A stretch of DNA of 64,000 nucleotides from Calvatia gigantea (Eukaryota > Basidiomycota > Agaricomycetes > Agaricales > Lycoperdaceae). The notes under the pieces are model-generated. The model did not search any database. It was given only the letters and a program-made list of their open reading frames with translations, and had not been told where the DNA came from. Every line of letters starts with the position of its first letter. Within the stretch, counting starts at the first letter, position 1. Location of the stretch: positions 496,001 through 560,000 of the forward strand of contig JACAAK010000009.1 of the NCBI GenBank assembly GCA_025093985.1. Direction: 5' to 3'. Positions 1 to 11,181 of this stretch are shown one piece after another. The translations under genes and the position numbers were made by a program.

Positions 1-2286
1 AGGATGGCAGGTTGCACACTGGCTGCGTTAGTCGCAGTTGGGTTCGTAGATTTTCACAAACAGTTAGGTCTCCACAAAGTTTATCAGTGGGTACAGACTT
101 AGTGTGATCACAATGGCCCATGCCAAGGAAGACAGTATCGTGCAAGATCTCAGCTTCCCATGTTGTGAGCATCCTCTTACCATTGCGACAGATTTGACGA
201 GACATCTAATCTCTTGCCTGCAGTATCCATGGCAATCGCACTTATCTTTGCTTCGCAGCAGGTGCGATCGCTAGCTCCGTACATTCTCATTTCTCTCAGT
301 TTGTTCGTACCTTATTCAGGACATATTGAATGTCTGGCTTTGTCGGAGACGACGATCTCTCTCGAGGCCAAGTTCCGAACTCGTTCGCCCTATCAGCTGG
401 ATAGTGCCCGAGGAACCAAAGACCCGCCAATACAACCCAACCCCGAATTCTGATTCCTCCAATTATGGCCAGCCATCACTCAATCCTTCACGAAATGTAG
501 ATCGTCATTTCTTGCACAGGCCTCTTGTTGGATGAAGCGTCGATACTTGCATAACTGGAAAGGGTGCAAATTATTTAAGGATGGTATGGCAGGCGCCTAA
601 TAAACGCCAAGTATTAAGGCAGTAGCTATGGATTGTAGATAATTTGGATAAATGGAATACCTCAGTTTTCAGGTCCGCTCGTAGATTTTACATCCAACTG
701 GGTGTCCTTTTCGTTGTCGTCAGGAGGCTGCTTGTCCCTCAGGATCAGGGGCTCACCTGCATCGTCTGCACAGATACAATAGCCCATCAATAGCCCTCCA
801 CCATCGTTTTCCAGTTACCCAAGTTAAATAAGTACCGGCAACCTGTTCCCAGACAGTGAACTCCTCCATTGTGCGCACACTATTTTATGCATCGCTGGGC
901 CGAGGGCGGTCTGAGATTTCGCTGCCAAGCCGTTTGAAGTTTAACATGGCCGGATCACAGGCCTTCCCTGATCTTCGGAAGCCAGTGCATAATATACGTA
1001 AGGACGGAGGGTGAAAAGCGGCACACATCGGTGAAGTGCCTGGCACAGCCGCTGGACTATCGCCCATGTGCGCCAAGCTACAGTCGCGGACAACCAAACA
1101 TGACAACTTTAATAATCCAGTTTTTCTGCCACCACAACGAGACTTCTTCACCAAAAAACGCCAGAAAATACCATTAGACATTTAACCGAGTATATTTACA
1201 CGAGCATATTGTGATGTTTTCGTGTTTAGGGTCTGTTGGCCCCAAAATTTTTGGTCATTTGATTATAAAAGAAAATCGACTGCCAAGGGCCAAAGAGATA
1301 TTCCGCATGACTATCTACAACTTATGTTTGTGTTAAAAGAATGTAAATGTGACGTGCGAGCATAAAAAAAGGTTCCCAAATTTCGTCATGTACTTCATCA
1401 AAACTGAGAACTGATTATTTGACTTTGTTTATTTTGATCCCACACACTCACCCTACTCGAGTATGTACCAAAGATGTGGGATACGAAAACCGATGGGGCC
1501 CTCATCTGTCCAGGGGCAAATGGGGACGCATGATGGGATATGGACCAGTTGGTCGTCAAACAAGTTGGGCGTGCCATCGAGGTTTTCGAGAAATAGCACA
1601 ATGCCGACGGCCCTCATGACACCCAGACCTGGCACATTTCATGGCGACTTAACTGGTCGGGCAGCAGCATGGCTGTCCGAAAGAAAACACATCGAGCGCT
1701 CTTGATGCCATCTTTAATTGATTTCCATTGTTCAACAAACTCACAGTGTACCTTTAACGTTGTATTGAAATTTCGAAAAAATTTGCAGATAAAATTTCAA
1801 AAAATATGTGTTCTGGTTGCTTTTATCTATTAGAGTCCGGATTAGCATGAAATCTGGGTCGGAGACCTCAACAGCAACCAGTGTTTAAATTGTCATGTTT
1901 GGTTGTCCGCGACTGTAACTGAATATGATCTCAAGTCACCTCAATCTGCGACTTGTTATGACTAAGCCCGGTCCAGTACACATCTCAGAAATTCCGTGGT
2001 GGGAGGCTCCTCAACACTCAATTCGTGATATCGAGCTCTTCTCCCAGGTATCTGGAGAGCGGCAGCCTATCGGAAAGGGCGGCTGATAAATGAAGGAGGT
2101 GGATCCATGAAGACCGGCATACCCATTCCCATTTACCTAGAGAACCATATATGCAAACATCTGCGGCACAAATGGTCATAGGAAGCCCACTTTGCTCAGC
2201 CATGCCGCTCGACGTACTCAACCACAATGACTATAAATCATATCGAACATGCAATTATATAATCTTCGTTTCTCTCTCTTCGTAGT
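1..2286. other. Gene-poor stretch, no supported gene
   Basis: No open frame here is longer than about 100 codons and none shows a family motif or a convincing exon chain. A short ATG frame of 24 codons at 329-403 (beginning M-S-G-F-V-G-D-D-D) looks gene-start-like but leads nowhere. Base composition is more AT-rich around 1200-1900 than in the neighbouring genes. It may be intergenic sequence or decayed coding sequence; nothing more can be supported. Confidence 0.5.
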
Positions 2287-3913
2287 TTACCCACTCATTC
2301 CCTCCGAACCACTGTCTGAGGTCGGCACAGGGGTTCTGGGAACTTCCTCGATTTCGTCCCAGGTTTGAGAAATTAACGCACCGTCGGCGGGACTCGAGTT
2401 TGGTAGGCGAGTGGCATTGGGGATGGGGCTGGGACACCATGGTAGGTACGGTAATAAGTCACCGAATATCCCGATACTGAATGCGCACACAGGACACATA
2501 CCTGCTGTGGACACTGAATGAGGCGCTACTGGGACTAATATTCCTCGGAATGTAGTCCGAAGAAGACTCCAAGCTTGGTGACCCTGTACTCCTACCCAAC
2601 GGGAAGCCTTGCACGTGAGATTCAACGTCTGCTACTTTGTCCGCGAACGGGACGCTGGTGGTCGGCCTTGGTGGGACACAGCTCGCTATTTGCGTTTGAG
2701 CTCGGTTCCGTGTGATCTTGTATCCGAACGGCCCACCCTTAGACCCGGAGGCTTCTATATCTCTGCTCTTTCCTTTGCCTTTCTTCGTCACGTTGGCCAC
2801 ACCACCGCCCTCCCTTGCGCGTACTTCCCTGTCCTTCTCCCAATTTGTATAAAATTCCCGAGTGCGGCGTCGCTCATTCACCAGATTCTTCGATCGAGCT
2901 AATACTGCATCTGCCGTCCATGTTGAGAGCCTATGACCGCTTATTATACCCCGAACCCGACCTTTACCCTTCTCTCCGTCGGGATTAGTATCGGGCTTGC
3001 TGGACTCCGACATGTCGCGCCTGCGCGGAAGGGGATCCGCAGACTGGGACGATAGCTTCCCCTTAAACCTTTCCGCTGCTTGGGGATCGACCCACCCTTC
3101 AGTCGTCAAAACAGTTTGAAGAAATGCGGCGGCAGCAGGCGCATTGGTGGTGACAGTGAGCGGTGCAAACCCGCCTTCGTTCCTGTCTCTCTTATCTGTC
3201 TTGCCTCCGTGCAATGATTGTTCTGTATCTGCCCTCACGCCAGGGGCCGTTGGCGAGTTTTCTGTGACTATCAACGTCTCGATTCTATTTGGCCTTGCCG
3301 CCGCACTTTCTACATCATCAATCTGACTCCAGCCCTTCCTCTTCCTTGATCCGCATAGTGATGCGACGCCTTTCGCGGCGATAGAACTGATTCTAAATGT
3401 TGTTCGGACGAACCTCAAACGGAGTCCTTGGCCAAGCGTTTGATATCGTCTTTCTGGATGTGTACTGCTGGGAGTTGACACCTCTGCGATTATGGTTCCA
3501 TCACCGGGTAGGTCAGCCGACGATGGACTCAGGGGTGAGGCCCCGGGCCCAGGGAGTGTCGCGACGACAGCAGCGGTTGGACCGATACTCGAATCGGATA
3601 TTGAACAGGGATTAGTAGACGGAGGGGGGTCAATCGCGAGCGTAATATCACCCGCGTCCGCCACCACCACGAGTTTTCCGCGTCGCCCGGATCCTGAGCA
3701 GATAGGTAGACGAGAGGTGTGCATCAGGGGTGTCATTGTGGGTGTACGCAAGTCTGGAAATGGGGATGGTGGTTCACTCCGCTGACGTTTCAGGTGATGG
3801 TTGGTATCTGGGCCCAACTCCAACCAGTCGTAATTTATTGGGGCGCAGACTGACTTAACCCTATATTCGTGGTCACCACATATCCCTTTGTGGGTTAATC
3901 CTGAAGGCAGCAT
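2287..3913 (-). CDS. Uncharacterised Ser/Pro-rich protein, 2 exons
   Basis: I do not recognise a family. Exon 1 spans 3913-2502 and exon 2 spans 2428-2287, joined across a 73-base intron (2501-2429, GTATGT...CAG) that keeps the frame open and gives about 517 residues. The reading frame is open for some 20 codons upstream but with no ATG; 3913 is the first ATG in frame, and an extra 5' exon is possible. The protein is largely low-complexity: Ser/Pro/Thr-rich in the first half, with basic patches (KRQRS near residue 43, a run of RKRKG) that could serve as nuclear localisation signals, and a basic central segment around ERRRTREFYTNWEKDREVR. The C-terminus is acidic/Ser-rich. Intrinsically disordered and probably nuclear by inference only. 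Confidence 0.6.
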
Positions 3914-4699
3914 ATTTTGGCCTTCCCAATTCCCCAGAAATTCGTCAACCGTAGCGACGAACGCTATTAGTGAGAGACGCAAAATTTATTTCTTTGACTC
4001 GGTATCTTCGTCATGTCATTCGCCACTTCCATGCATCATAGATCTGCCTGGCTCTTTGAATGTCTGACCCAATCTCTGTCTCAGACAGTTTGAGCCCATT
4101 GGGAAAATGAAGCCCCTGGGTGCTTGGCAAGCGGCAAGTCGCCGTTCCGGACATCGGCCTAAGCCCCAGGAAGATGGCAGCAATAGGATGACCAGCGCCT
4201 GTGTCAGTCACTTCCGCCACTTCGGATGGCGGGAGGGTTTGGGAGTCCTGTCAGGGGCTGGCATGTCGGATAAAGCCAGAAGGAAGAGAGCGGGTGGATA
4301 AACGGATGTGGCCGGTGTACTTCGCGATATTGAGTGGGTTAATAAAATAGGTAAAAAAAAACCTGATAAAGACATTTCTTGATTGTGAACGGTGACATTA
4401 GAACGCTTCGCTCGTTATAAATCTCGCTGGGCGCAGCGGGAACGAAAGGGGATCAGTTTCTGTAACTCCGTTCGCCGCAGGAAGTATCATTCAGCACACG
4501 TGGTACGTTAAATGCGTTCTGTACATCAGTCGTTCGTTGTAAATGTTGACGCAAAGGGGGTCAACCAAAGAGCAGCTCCGTCGCATCGTATCATAGGAGG
4601 AGTCAACCTGGTTACGATGAGGTACATGTTGTGTTGTTTATACATAAGACAACGTAGGAGGAACACGTACGCGAAGTCTTCTCAATGCACGTCGGCGCG
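3914..4699. other. Intergenic region between two minus-strand genes
   Basis: Nothing convincing is coded here. It should hold the promoter of the 2287-3913 gene and the 3' untranslated part of the release-factor gene. The short frames seen at 4011-4301 on both strands have no motif and no exon partners. Confidence 0.4.
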
Positions 4700-5468
4700 T
4701 CAGAACCAATCCTTTGTCGATCTGCCGCGTTTCACGTCGCTCCGATGCAGCTTCTCAGATTTCCGTCTGGCCTTCTCAGCTTGTTTGAGCTTTTCGACCT
4801 TTTTCTTCTGTTCTTCGGAGGGTTCGTTCTTGATAGGGGCCAATGCTGCGGATAAAATAGCAGCATGAAGCTGTAAAGCGTCGCACAGTTTGAGAGTAGA
4901 TTTCCAGAATAAGGGGTTAACACAAACCTTCGCTAGGGAATCGTCGACATTCCGAGATTGTGAACGCGTTACCGTTGATGATACTTGAATAGAATGGGAT
5001 GAGGCGACAAAATATGGCTATAATTTAGCTCGGATTAGCACCTGAAGGGAAGGACAACGACCAGAGTAAGCGCTCACTGATCTGAGGAGCTCAGGTCTTG
5101 CCCATGCAGGTATCCATGGACTGTTTAGCGGACATTTGATGACCGCCTTTGTGTTCACTTTGTTGACATTCTGTGTGTTAAAAAACCCTATGCGTCAGAA
5201 TAGAAACGAAAGATAAAAAAAGGCTAGGCTTCACCTGACCTCCGGGTCCGGAACTTCTTGCGAACTGTAGCTCAACGTGATTACGGGGAATAGAAACATC
5301 TTTGAATTTGGCTATCCATGAACGCGCTTTTTCGGTATCTTCTGGCTTTTCCAGCACATTGAGGTTCGGCGGAATAGGCAAAGAGCTATTGCCATGGATC
5401 TGGCGATATGATGTCAAGAATGCATTGTTAAACAGAGGTCGTCGGCACAAGAGTAGAGCTAACGACAT
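4700..5468 (-). CDS. Mitochondrial ICT1-type peptidyl-tRNA hydrolase / class I release factor
   Basis: Small codon-independent release factor of the ICT1/Pth4 (RF-1 domain) family, expected to hydrolyse peptidyl-tRNA on stalled mitochondrial ribosomes. Four exons: 5468-5235, 5170-5078, 5017-4928 and 4870-4700, with introns of 64, 60 and 57 bases; phases all match and give about 195 residues. The catalytic GGQ motif (ARSSGPGGQ) sits exactly at the end of exon 1 and continues NVNKVNTK in exon 2; exon 3 carries the family signature RSQSRNVDDSLAK; exon 4 is the usual Lys/Glu-rich basic tail (KKKVEKLKQAEKARRKSEK). I chose the ATG at 5468, whose product begins MSLALLLCRRP, a plausible mitochondrial presequence; an in-frame ATG at 5516 is also possible. 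It is head-to-head with the next gene, whose start lies about 190 bases away, so they probably share a promoter region. Confidence 0.92.
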
Positions 5469-5661
5469 GATGTGTCTACTCAAACATGTCAGAAATAACC
5501 TAAGAAAATGGAACATAAATCAACATACAATCGACCGCTTGAAGGACATTCAAAAGGCAGGAAGACTTGCTGCGACTGAAGTCGTTGGCAAATATGTGCA
5601 AATACATAAACATTAGATATTGAAGGCGTTCATCAATTAATTGACTTTTACCATAACCTCA

Positions 5662-7231
5662 ATGAGCGCTCGTACTCCCTTCGTGCCCTTCAGTGACCAG
5701 CCAAAATCCACGCTATCCTCTAGCGCAGTTATCGATGGACCTACTCTTATGCCGAATCTTGGAAACGCTTTACATCGAGGATCCGGGCAAACAAAACCTA
5801 ATACTGAAAATAGCCCTCTTGGCCTTGACATCAATAAACACCTTCCTCTTGCTGGTCTTCTCGGACAACGACCTAACAGGACCGCTTCTCACGGAAGTTC
5901 TGCTTCGAACAATCTTCTTCAGATGGCTGCTGCTACCACTCTCAAACGTCCTCAGACGACAGTTCCTGGTCAGGGTAATCGCGGCGAAAGTGCCGGAAGC
6001 AAGACAAAACCAGGAATGTTGCTGAACAATAGAACCAATACCGACAACAGTTTCGAGAGGATCGTCTCTCCCGTACCTATCAACGTCGCTCAACAAAATC
6101 AGAGCATCTTAACGTCTCCGTCCATTGGCTTCTTTAAAATGCCAGCTTTACCTCCTCAGGTCGACTCAACCTCCCCAGATCGCTCTCTAGGCTTTTCTAA
6201 TGCGCATATATCCAACAATATGCACCCCCAACAACAAAACGCGGATGGCCATGTCCGTCAACAGCCTTCCCCGGATCCGTCTAATCAATCAGCCTCGTCC
6301 GATGAACAAGTGCATGCTGTGGGCGTTTCTGGCTCATTCAGGACTTCTACTCCTTTGGACCGTAGCCACAGACGCGACGCGAGTGCAATTCGGGCGCGGA
6401 GGGTCTTCCAGCAAAGTTACGGACACGACCACCAGGACGATCGCAGTGCATACTACGGTCATATGCCTGTCGGTGATAACAGAAGGCACTCGCGAGAGTA
6501 CCACCCTGACGAAGACGATCAAACCGAACCTCCCCCGAAACGTCGAAAGGGCTCTCGCGAACCCCAATCACGAGTTGTATTTCGTCTCTTCCACATACCC
6601 CTCTAGACCGTTAACTGATTGACCAAGGTTGCTCGGCACTCCGCTCCGCTTGATGGTGAAGACGCGCTTAACGATCTGAGTTTTCAGCAATACCGTGATC
6701 ACGCTTCCGCAAACGCACCATCGCACGAATGCGTTCTCGGTCAAATATTGAGCTGCGACGCCGATCAGTTGTTGCGGAATCAAGTAGAGCATTTTGGTAA
6801 TCGGTTTCTTATTTGGCAAGCCGCTTCGGATGACGAGTGGAAGGACGGTGCCGAAGGTGACTGGCATCCCCTCTAAGCCCGCGTTCCCTCCCAATTCACT
6901 GGCGTTGATTGCTATAGAATTGAGGCAAAAGTTTGATAACATGTTGAAAAAGGTGGAATTTTCTCGTTATTTTCGCCTGGTTGGTTAATGATGATCCTTC
7001 GTATCGTTCGCAGGCGCAGGATCACATGGAGTGAGTTTTCCAGATGCTACGGCTTGGATCGCACTTTTAACTATTGATTCTAGGAAGAAGCAAGACCTCA
7101 TCGCTACGCTTGAGAACCGTATCGCTGAACGGCAAGAATACCTCAGGGAGCGTGAAGAAGCACTTATGGTTGCGCGAGAGAATCTGGTGAGCGAAAGCCA
7201 GAACGTACTCGGAGGAAAATTCTCCGGATAA
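5662..7231 (+). CDS. Uncharacterised protein with disordered N-half and C-terminal coiled coil
   Basis: I do not recognise a family. Five exons fit in phase: 5662-6573, 6628-6856, 6918-6952, 7014-7030 and 7084-7231 (introns of 54, 61, 61 and 53 bases), giving about 446 residues. Start is the ATG giving MSARTPFVPFS. The first 300 residues are Ser/Asn/Gln/Pro-rich and look disordered, ending in a basic patch (PPPKRRKGSRE) that could be a nuclear localisation signal. The second exon encodes a compact-looking segment (HECVLGQILSCDADQLLRNQ). The last exon is a strongly heptad-like Glu/Arg/Leu helix (KQDLIATLENRIAERQEYL), so a coiled coil at the C-terminus is likely. Exon 4 is only 17 bases long. 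A nuclear or cytoskeletal scaffold role is a guess. Confidence 0.72.
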
Positions 7232-7779
7232 TTATCGTGGTTTATTTTCCTTATGTGTTTGTAGTTGCCTTTTCTTTGTCTTTAGCCACCCCGGAGCTCC
7301 CATTGCGTTTCCTAACTGCAATTACCAGCCTTTGAAATGAACTCTTGTCCTTCTGGGAGTTGAAGGCACTATCAAATAAAAACAAACAATAATCCCCGAA
7401 TCGGGTACTGAGCTTCATCTAAACTCCGGGCATGGGATTCTCACTCAGGGTTGGTGCCATCTTCACTTCGCGGATTGGCGTGAATACATGAGCATTTGGA
7501 AGAATTATTTGTTGGTGAGATAACGGAGGGTTTGATGCTGTGAAGAAGACTAAAAACACTTCTGACAAGGCTAAAAATAGCTACAATATGGAAGCTGGAA
7601 AGGCAGAAAGGAGAACAACAGGAAAAATGGAATGAGAAAGGGAGGGGAAAGGAATAAGAGGAATGGACGGAGTACTTATGCTACCTGTACTTGCACGGAT
7701 CTGTGCGGTTGTATGTTATGGGGATGAGGGGGAGTACATATTTGATGATGCTGGAAACGGAATGAAAGCGGATCTAAAT
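7232..7779. other. Convergent intergenic region
   Basis: Lies between the 3' ends of two convergent genes. I see no gene in it. It should contain both 3' untranslated regions; the stretch 7540-7670 is purine-rich on the plus strand (many GGAA/GAGA runs). Confidence 0.4.
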
Positions 7780-8636
7780 TCAGCGGAAGATGTCGTCCAA
7801 CTCGCCCTCCTTGACTCTAATTTCGACGACCTCGACTTCATAATCGGGATTGGAGGAGTTGGAGGAAAGGAAACCGCGGGCATTGGGCGGAGAGGTCGAA
7901 GCGACGTCTGTTCAAGAGAGTGGAGAAGAAGCAGGTGAGGGCGATACCAGACAGGAGGGACATTGATCCCAAGGTCAAAAATAAAGAGCAAAGGAAAGTC
8001 AGTGGGCATAAATAAGGGAGAGAGGAAGGAGTGAGGGGATGCACGAACATCTGTCTTTAGCATAAGGCGGGATGAAGAGGTCCTGGATTGGATCCAAGTC
8101 AGGAGTGACATCACTGAGACGGAAGTCAGCAACCGTACCTGATTCCACACAAAGCCTTGGCTACGATGAATGGTCAAGATAGGCCTTAGCGTATAAGTTG
8201 GTTGGCGCTCTCTCTTCCTGTGCCTCCGTCCGCGGGTCGGCTCGGGCTCGGGGTTGGTCGCTCGCTGTTTGCCCTTCACGTCCTGGTGTGTTTCCAGTCT
8301 ATCCTTATCGTTACCCGCGCCATCGGCATCTTCACCATCCATATCAATATCAGACTTGTTACTTTCCTGATGATTTGGCTTACAATCCTTGGTAGTGGCG
8401 ACGCTCGCTTCGGAGTCACTAGAATGTTCAGGCCTGCCAGGAGGATTCACCGATGCCCCCGTATGTTGCTGCTGTAAATAATCCTCATCATCCTCCGAGC
8501 ATGAATCATCAGAGCAACTGGAACTGTAGTCATCATCGTCGTATGGGATTTCCTCGTAACAGGCCCAGGTGGGAGGAGAAGCGGCTCGACCGATGGTACG
8601 GCGTCGGAAGTAGTACGAGTTAGCTGCGGTAGCCAT
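7780..8636 (-). CDS. Conserved-looking small acidic protein of unknown function
   Basis: Three exons: 8636-8139, 8082-8049 and 7907-7780, phases consistent, giving about 219 residues. Intron 1 is a normal 56 bases; intron 2 is 141 bases, longer than its neighbours. The protein begins MATAANSYYFRRRTIGRA, then has an acidic, Asp/Ser-rich stretch (residues about 33-55, DDDDYSSSCSDDSCSEDDED), a long disordered Glu/Asp/Lys-rich middle with a basic patch (RGRRHRKRERQ), and an ordered-looking end: TYTLRPILTIHRSQGFVWNQ, then DLFIPPYAKDRYVASTSPPN, then an EVEVVEIRVKEGELDDIF tail. The hydrophobic and aromatic C-terminal half looks like the conserved part. I cannot name a family. It is head-to-head with THG1. 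Confidence 0.65.
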
Positions 8637-9166
8637 GGGAAATTTCAGGAAGAATATGAGTTTACGCGAAAAGAATTGAAATGTTGGAAGCTCGGGTTTG
8701 TTAGGCTGGTTGGAAGACAATGCGGAAGATGTGTGGTGGGTTGTTGTCCCAGAACGCGCCGCAAATGTGATATAAGTCCGCATTTGGAAGGTATTGCCGT
8801 TTTTGGGTGGGTGCCCACGACGAGGAGTTGTGACTCGGTTCCGTTTGCCGTTAACGCTGGCCCTTGGGTTTTCATGAATCTCCTTGCGGACAATTTTTGG
8901 TGGCAAGATAGCCGTCGGTAAAGTCGTGGTATGTCAGAGGAAGTTCGGGAATGAGTAATCTTTGCCAGCAGCTTGGATCAGGTATCAGTCACAAGCCCGA
9001 TACTTGAGGCTTATTCCAGAAGCACTGGGAATTTGCGTAAATCCCTGAGAGTGTGTTTGGATAAGCCTCTGGATATACGTAAAGCATACAACCCACGCAT
9101 TCTAGAGCGAACAATATAGACCCCAACGGAATGTGATCGCGCCTGGCTGCTTAGATTAACCACTTT

Positions 9167-9192
9167 ATCTTATCTTATCTTCTTATCAGCAA
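9167..9192. promoter_or_regulatory. Cluster of four GATA-factor motifs upstream of THG1
   Basis: Read on the minus strand this tract contains one TGATAA and three AGATAA hexamers within about 26 bases, all matching HGATAR, the consensus for fungal GATA transcription factors. It lies 35-60 bases before the THG1 start codon, inside the roughly 590-base divergent region shared with the 7780-8636 gene. It could also lie in the THG1 5' untranslated region or be a simple TTATC repeat. Function is inferred from motif density only. Confidence 0.4.
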
Positions 9193-9224
9193 CAAGTTCA
9201 ACGCCACTCTGGTCTCACCTCACG

Positions 9225-10572
9225 ATGGCCAACACGAAGTACGCATACGTCCGTAATTTTGAGCTACCAGATCCACTGCTTCCAGGGACATTCCTCGTCC
9301 TTAGACTAGATGGGCATTCGTTTCATCGGTGGGACTCCTGAACGGGCACAAGTCATATACGACTGAGTCAATGACTAGGTTTTCGGATGCTCACAACTTC
9401 ACGAAGCCAAACGATGTACGAGCGCTACAGCTGATGGATCACGCAGCTCGCGATACTATGGAGGTCCACCCAGATATCATCCTGGCGTTCGGCGAATCCG
9501 ACGAATACAGGTTTGTTTCAGCCGCTCAAACTCAATTTATTTTTTATCTCTGACTATCCCTGTCAGTTTTCTGCTCAAAAAATCAACTTCAATATACAAC
9601 CGTCGACAGTCCAAAATTCTGTCGACTCTAACCTCGCAGTTCACGTCGTCCTACGTTTTTCACTGGTCAAAGTATTTCTCTGATACGCCACTTCAATACC
9701 CGCCGTCTTTCGACGGACGGATCGTACTCTACCCAACAGAGAAAGAGGTTAGAGACTACTTTGCATGGAGACAAGCGGACAGTGCGTTTCCCTTCCTCAA
9801 CTACACCAATATAACCATATCCCTTCACCCCAATTCAGCGCATATTAACAACCTCTACAACACCACCTTCTGGGCTCTCGTCCAGCAGGGTGGCCAATCA
9901 ACTACAGAGGCTCACGCGACTCTCCGCGTAAGCACATCGCCTTGTCTCTTCTAGCCTTTCATAGGTATCTTAGACTTCAATCAGGGAACCTTTTCCAAAG
10001 ATAAACACGAAATTCTGTTCTCCCGTTTCGACCTCAACTACAACTCCATTGATGCACGCTTCCGTAAAGGCAGTATTCTAGTGCGCGAGGAACACCCCGA
10101 AAATGAAGGAATGGAATTCCGAACTTCTGAAGAGCGTGGTGAGGGAGAAGCACAAATATTGGAGCCAACAATAAGGTCATCCCTCGAGGTCAGTCTTCTC
10201 TCTCCCTCCCCCAACGTCACCTCGGGAAGACGCTAACCAAACACGCTTTTTAATGCTCATCTTATCACTATTCCTTCATTCCTGTAACTCGCTTCAATAC
10301 AACCACTAACTTAAAATGTCACACAACGACGAAAGGCTCAGTCGAAACGGGCTCCAGCCTCCGCCTTAGGGCACTTAGCTGAAGCCTTGACTCCACCGCC
10401 ACTACTACCACAACTGGACCTCTCTGCGACCCGTGCTGAACCGAAATTCAAAACCAAATCTAAGTTCAAAGAGAAATCAAAACCAAAAGCTACAAGAATA
10501 GAGCTCCTCCATTGCGATCTTATTCGTGATGGATTCTGGAACGCTCGGCCCGCATTGCTCGAATCTGATTGA
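9225..10572 (+). CDS. THG1: tRNA-His guanylyltransferase
   Basis: Adds the essential G(-1) to the 5' end of cytosolic and/or mitochondrial tRNA-His, a 3'-5' type nucleotide addition. Six exons fit in phase: 9225-9328, 9379-9510, 9567-9781, 9839-9927, 9985-10188 and 10336-10572, giving about 326 residues, close to the usual eukaryotic length of around 270-300. Family landmarks in order: MANTKYAYVRNFE at the start, the first metal-binding segment LRLDGHSFHRFS, then FTKPNDVRALQLM, the second carboxylate motif GESDEYSF, SYVFHWSKYF, the HINNLYNTTFWAL motif, GTFSKDKHEILFSRF, and the C-terminal IELLHCDLIRDGFW. The usual R-x-D-G-R of the first metal site reads R-L-D-G-H here. The last intron (10189-10335, 147 bases) is long and its acceptor is the least certain boundary; just before it and after it are Glu-rich and Lys-rich inserts (GEGEAQ; KFKTKSKFKEKSKPKA). 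Confidence 0.93.
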
Positions 10573-10763
10573 AATCTCACCCGTGAACTCGGGATTTTTA
10601 GGGGTTGGATATTTAGCTTTTTTTTTTTTTTGCGGACAGAAGTGTGTGTTCTGGGTGGCCTCCCTTTTTTTGTGACTCGTGGTCTTAGATGAAAAGATAG
10701 GCGGTAATTAAACCACGAACTAAGGCCCTAGAGAAACCTGAACCTGATGTTAAATGAGCTCGC

Positions 10764-11181
10764 ATGGCTTCGACTCGCAACCCGTCTCGCCAGCAGGTTG
10801 AATCCGGCGCCACATACCGAGAGTGGCGTATTTTTACTCTCGTAAATGGCCGACCTTTTGAAGGTGTATGCGTTGGCATACTGTAGCACGAACTCTCGAA
10901 CTCCAATCGCCACAAGCTCGCAATAAATTCGGATTGGGAACAATTAGGGGCGGTGCCTCTACGCTTCTCCTGGCGAAATACGGTATCTCTGGGCTTCGTG
11001 GTCTAATCCTGATGTATCACTGGCATCAGGACTGGACCGCGGTCAAACGAGAGAGGTGGTGATCGAACTAGAAGAAGTTTCAGAGGTGCAGAAATGGGAA
11101 TCACGGCGTGGTACAAGTTTTGCGGATCAACGTTCAACCTTGCTCCATTATCTCTATGAGCTTCGCGAATTCAATTTGTAG
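10764..11181 (+). CDS. Possible small two-exon gene, unrecognised
   Basis: Coding-like text only. A first piece from the ATG at 10764 reads MASTRNPSRQQVESGATYRE and continues to FTLVNGRPFEG; a second piece from about 10952 reads RCLYASPGEIRYLWASWSNP and runs, open, to a TAG at 11179-11181 with a Glu/Val-rich segment (REVVIELEEVSEVQKWESR). They can be joined by an intron beginning near 10862 (GTGTATG or GTATGC) and ending AATTAG. The product would be about 110 residues. No family is recognised. It could be a real small gene or the remains of a longer one. Confidence 0.3.
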
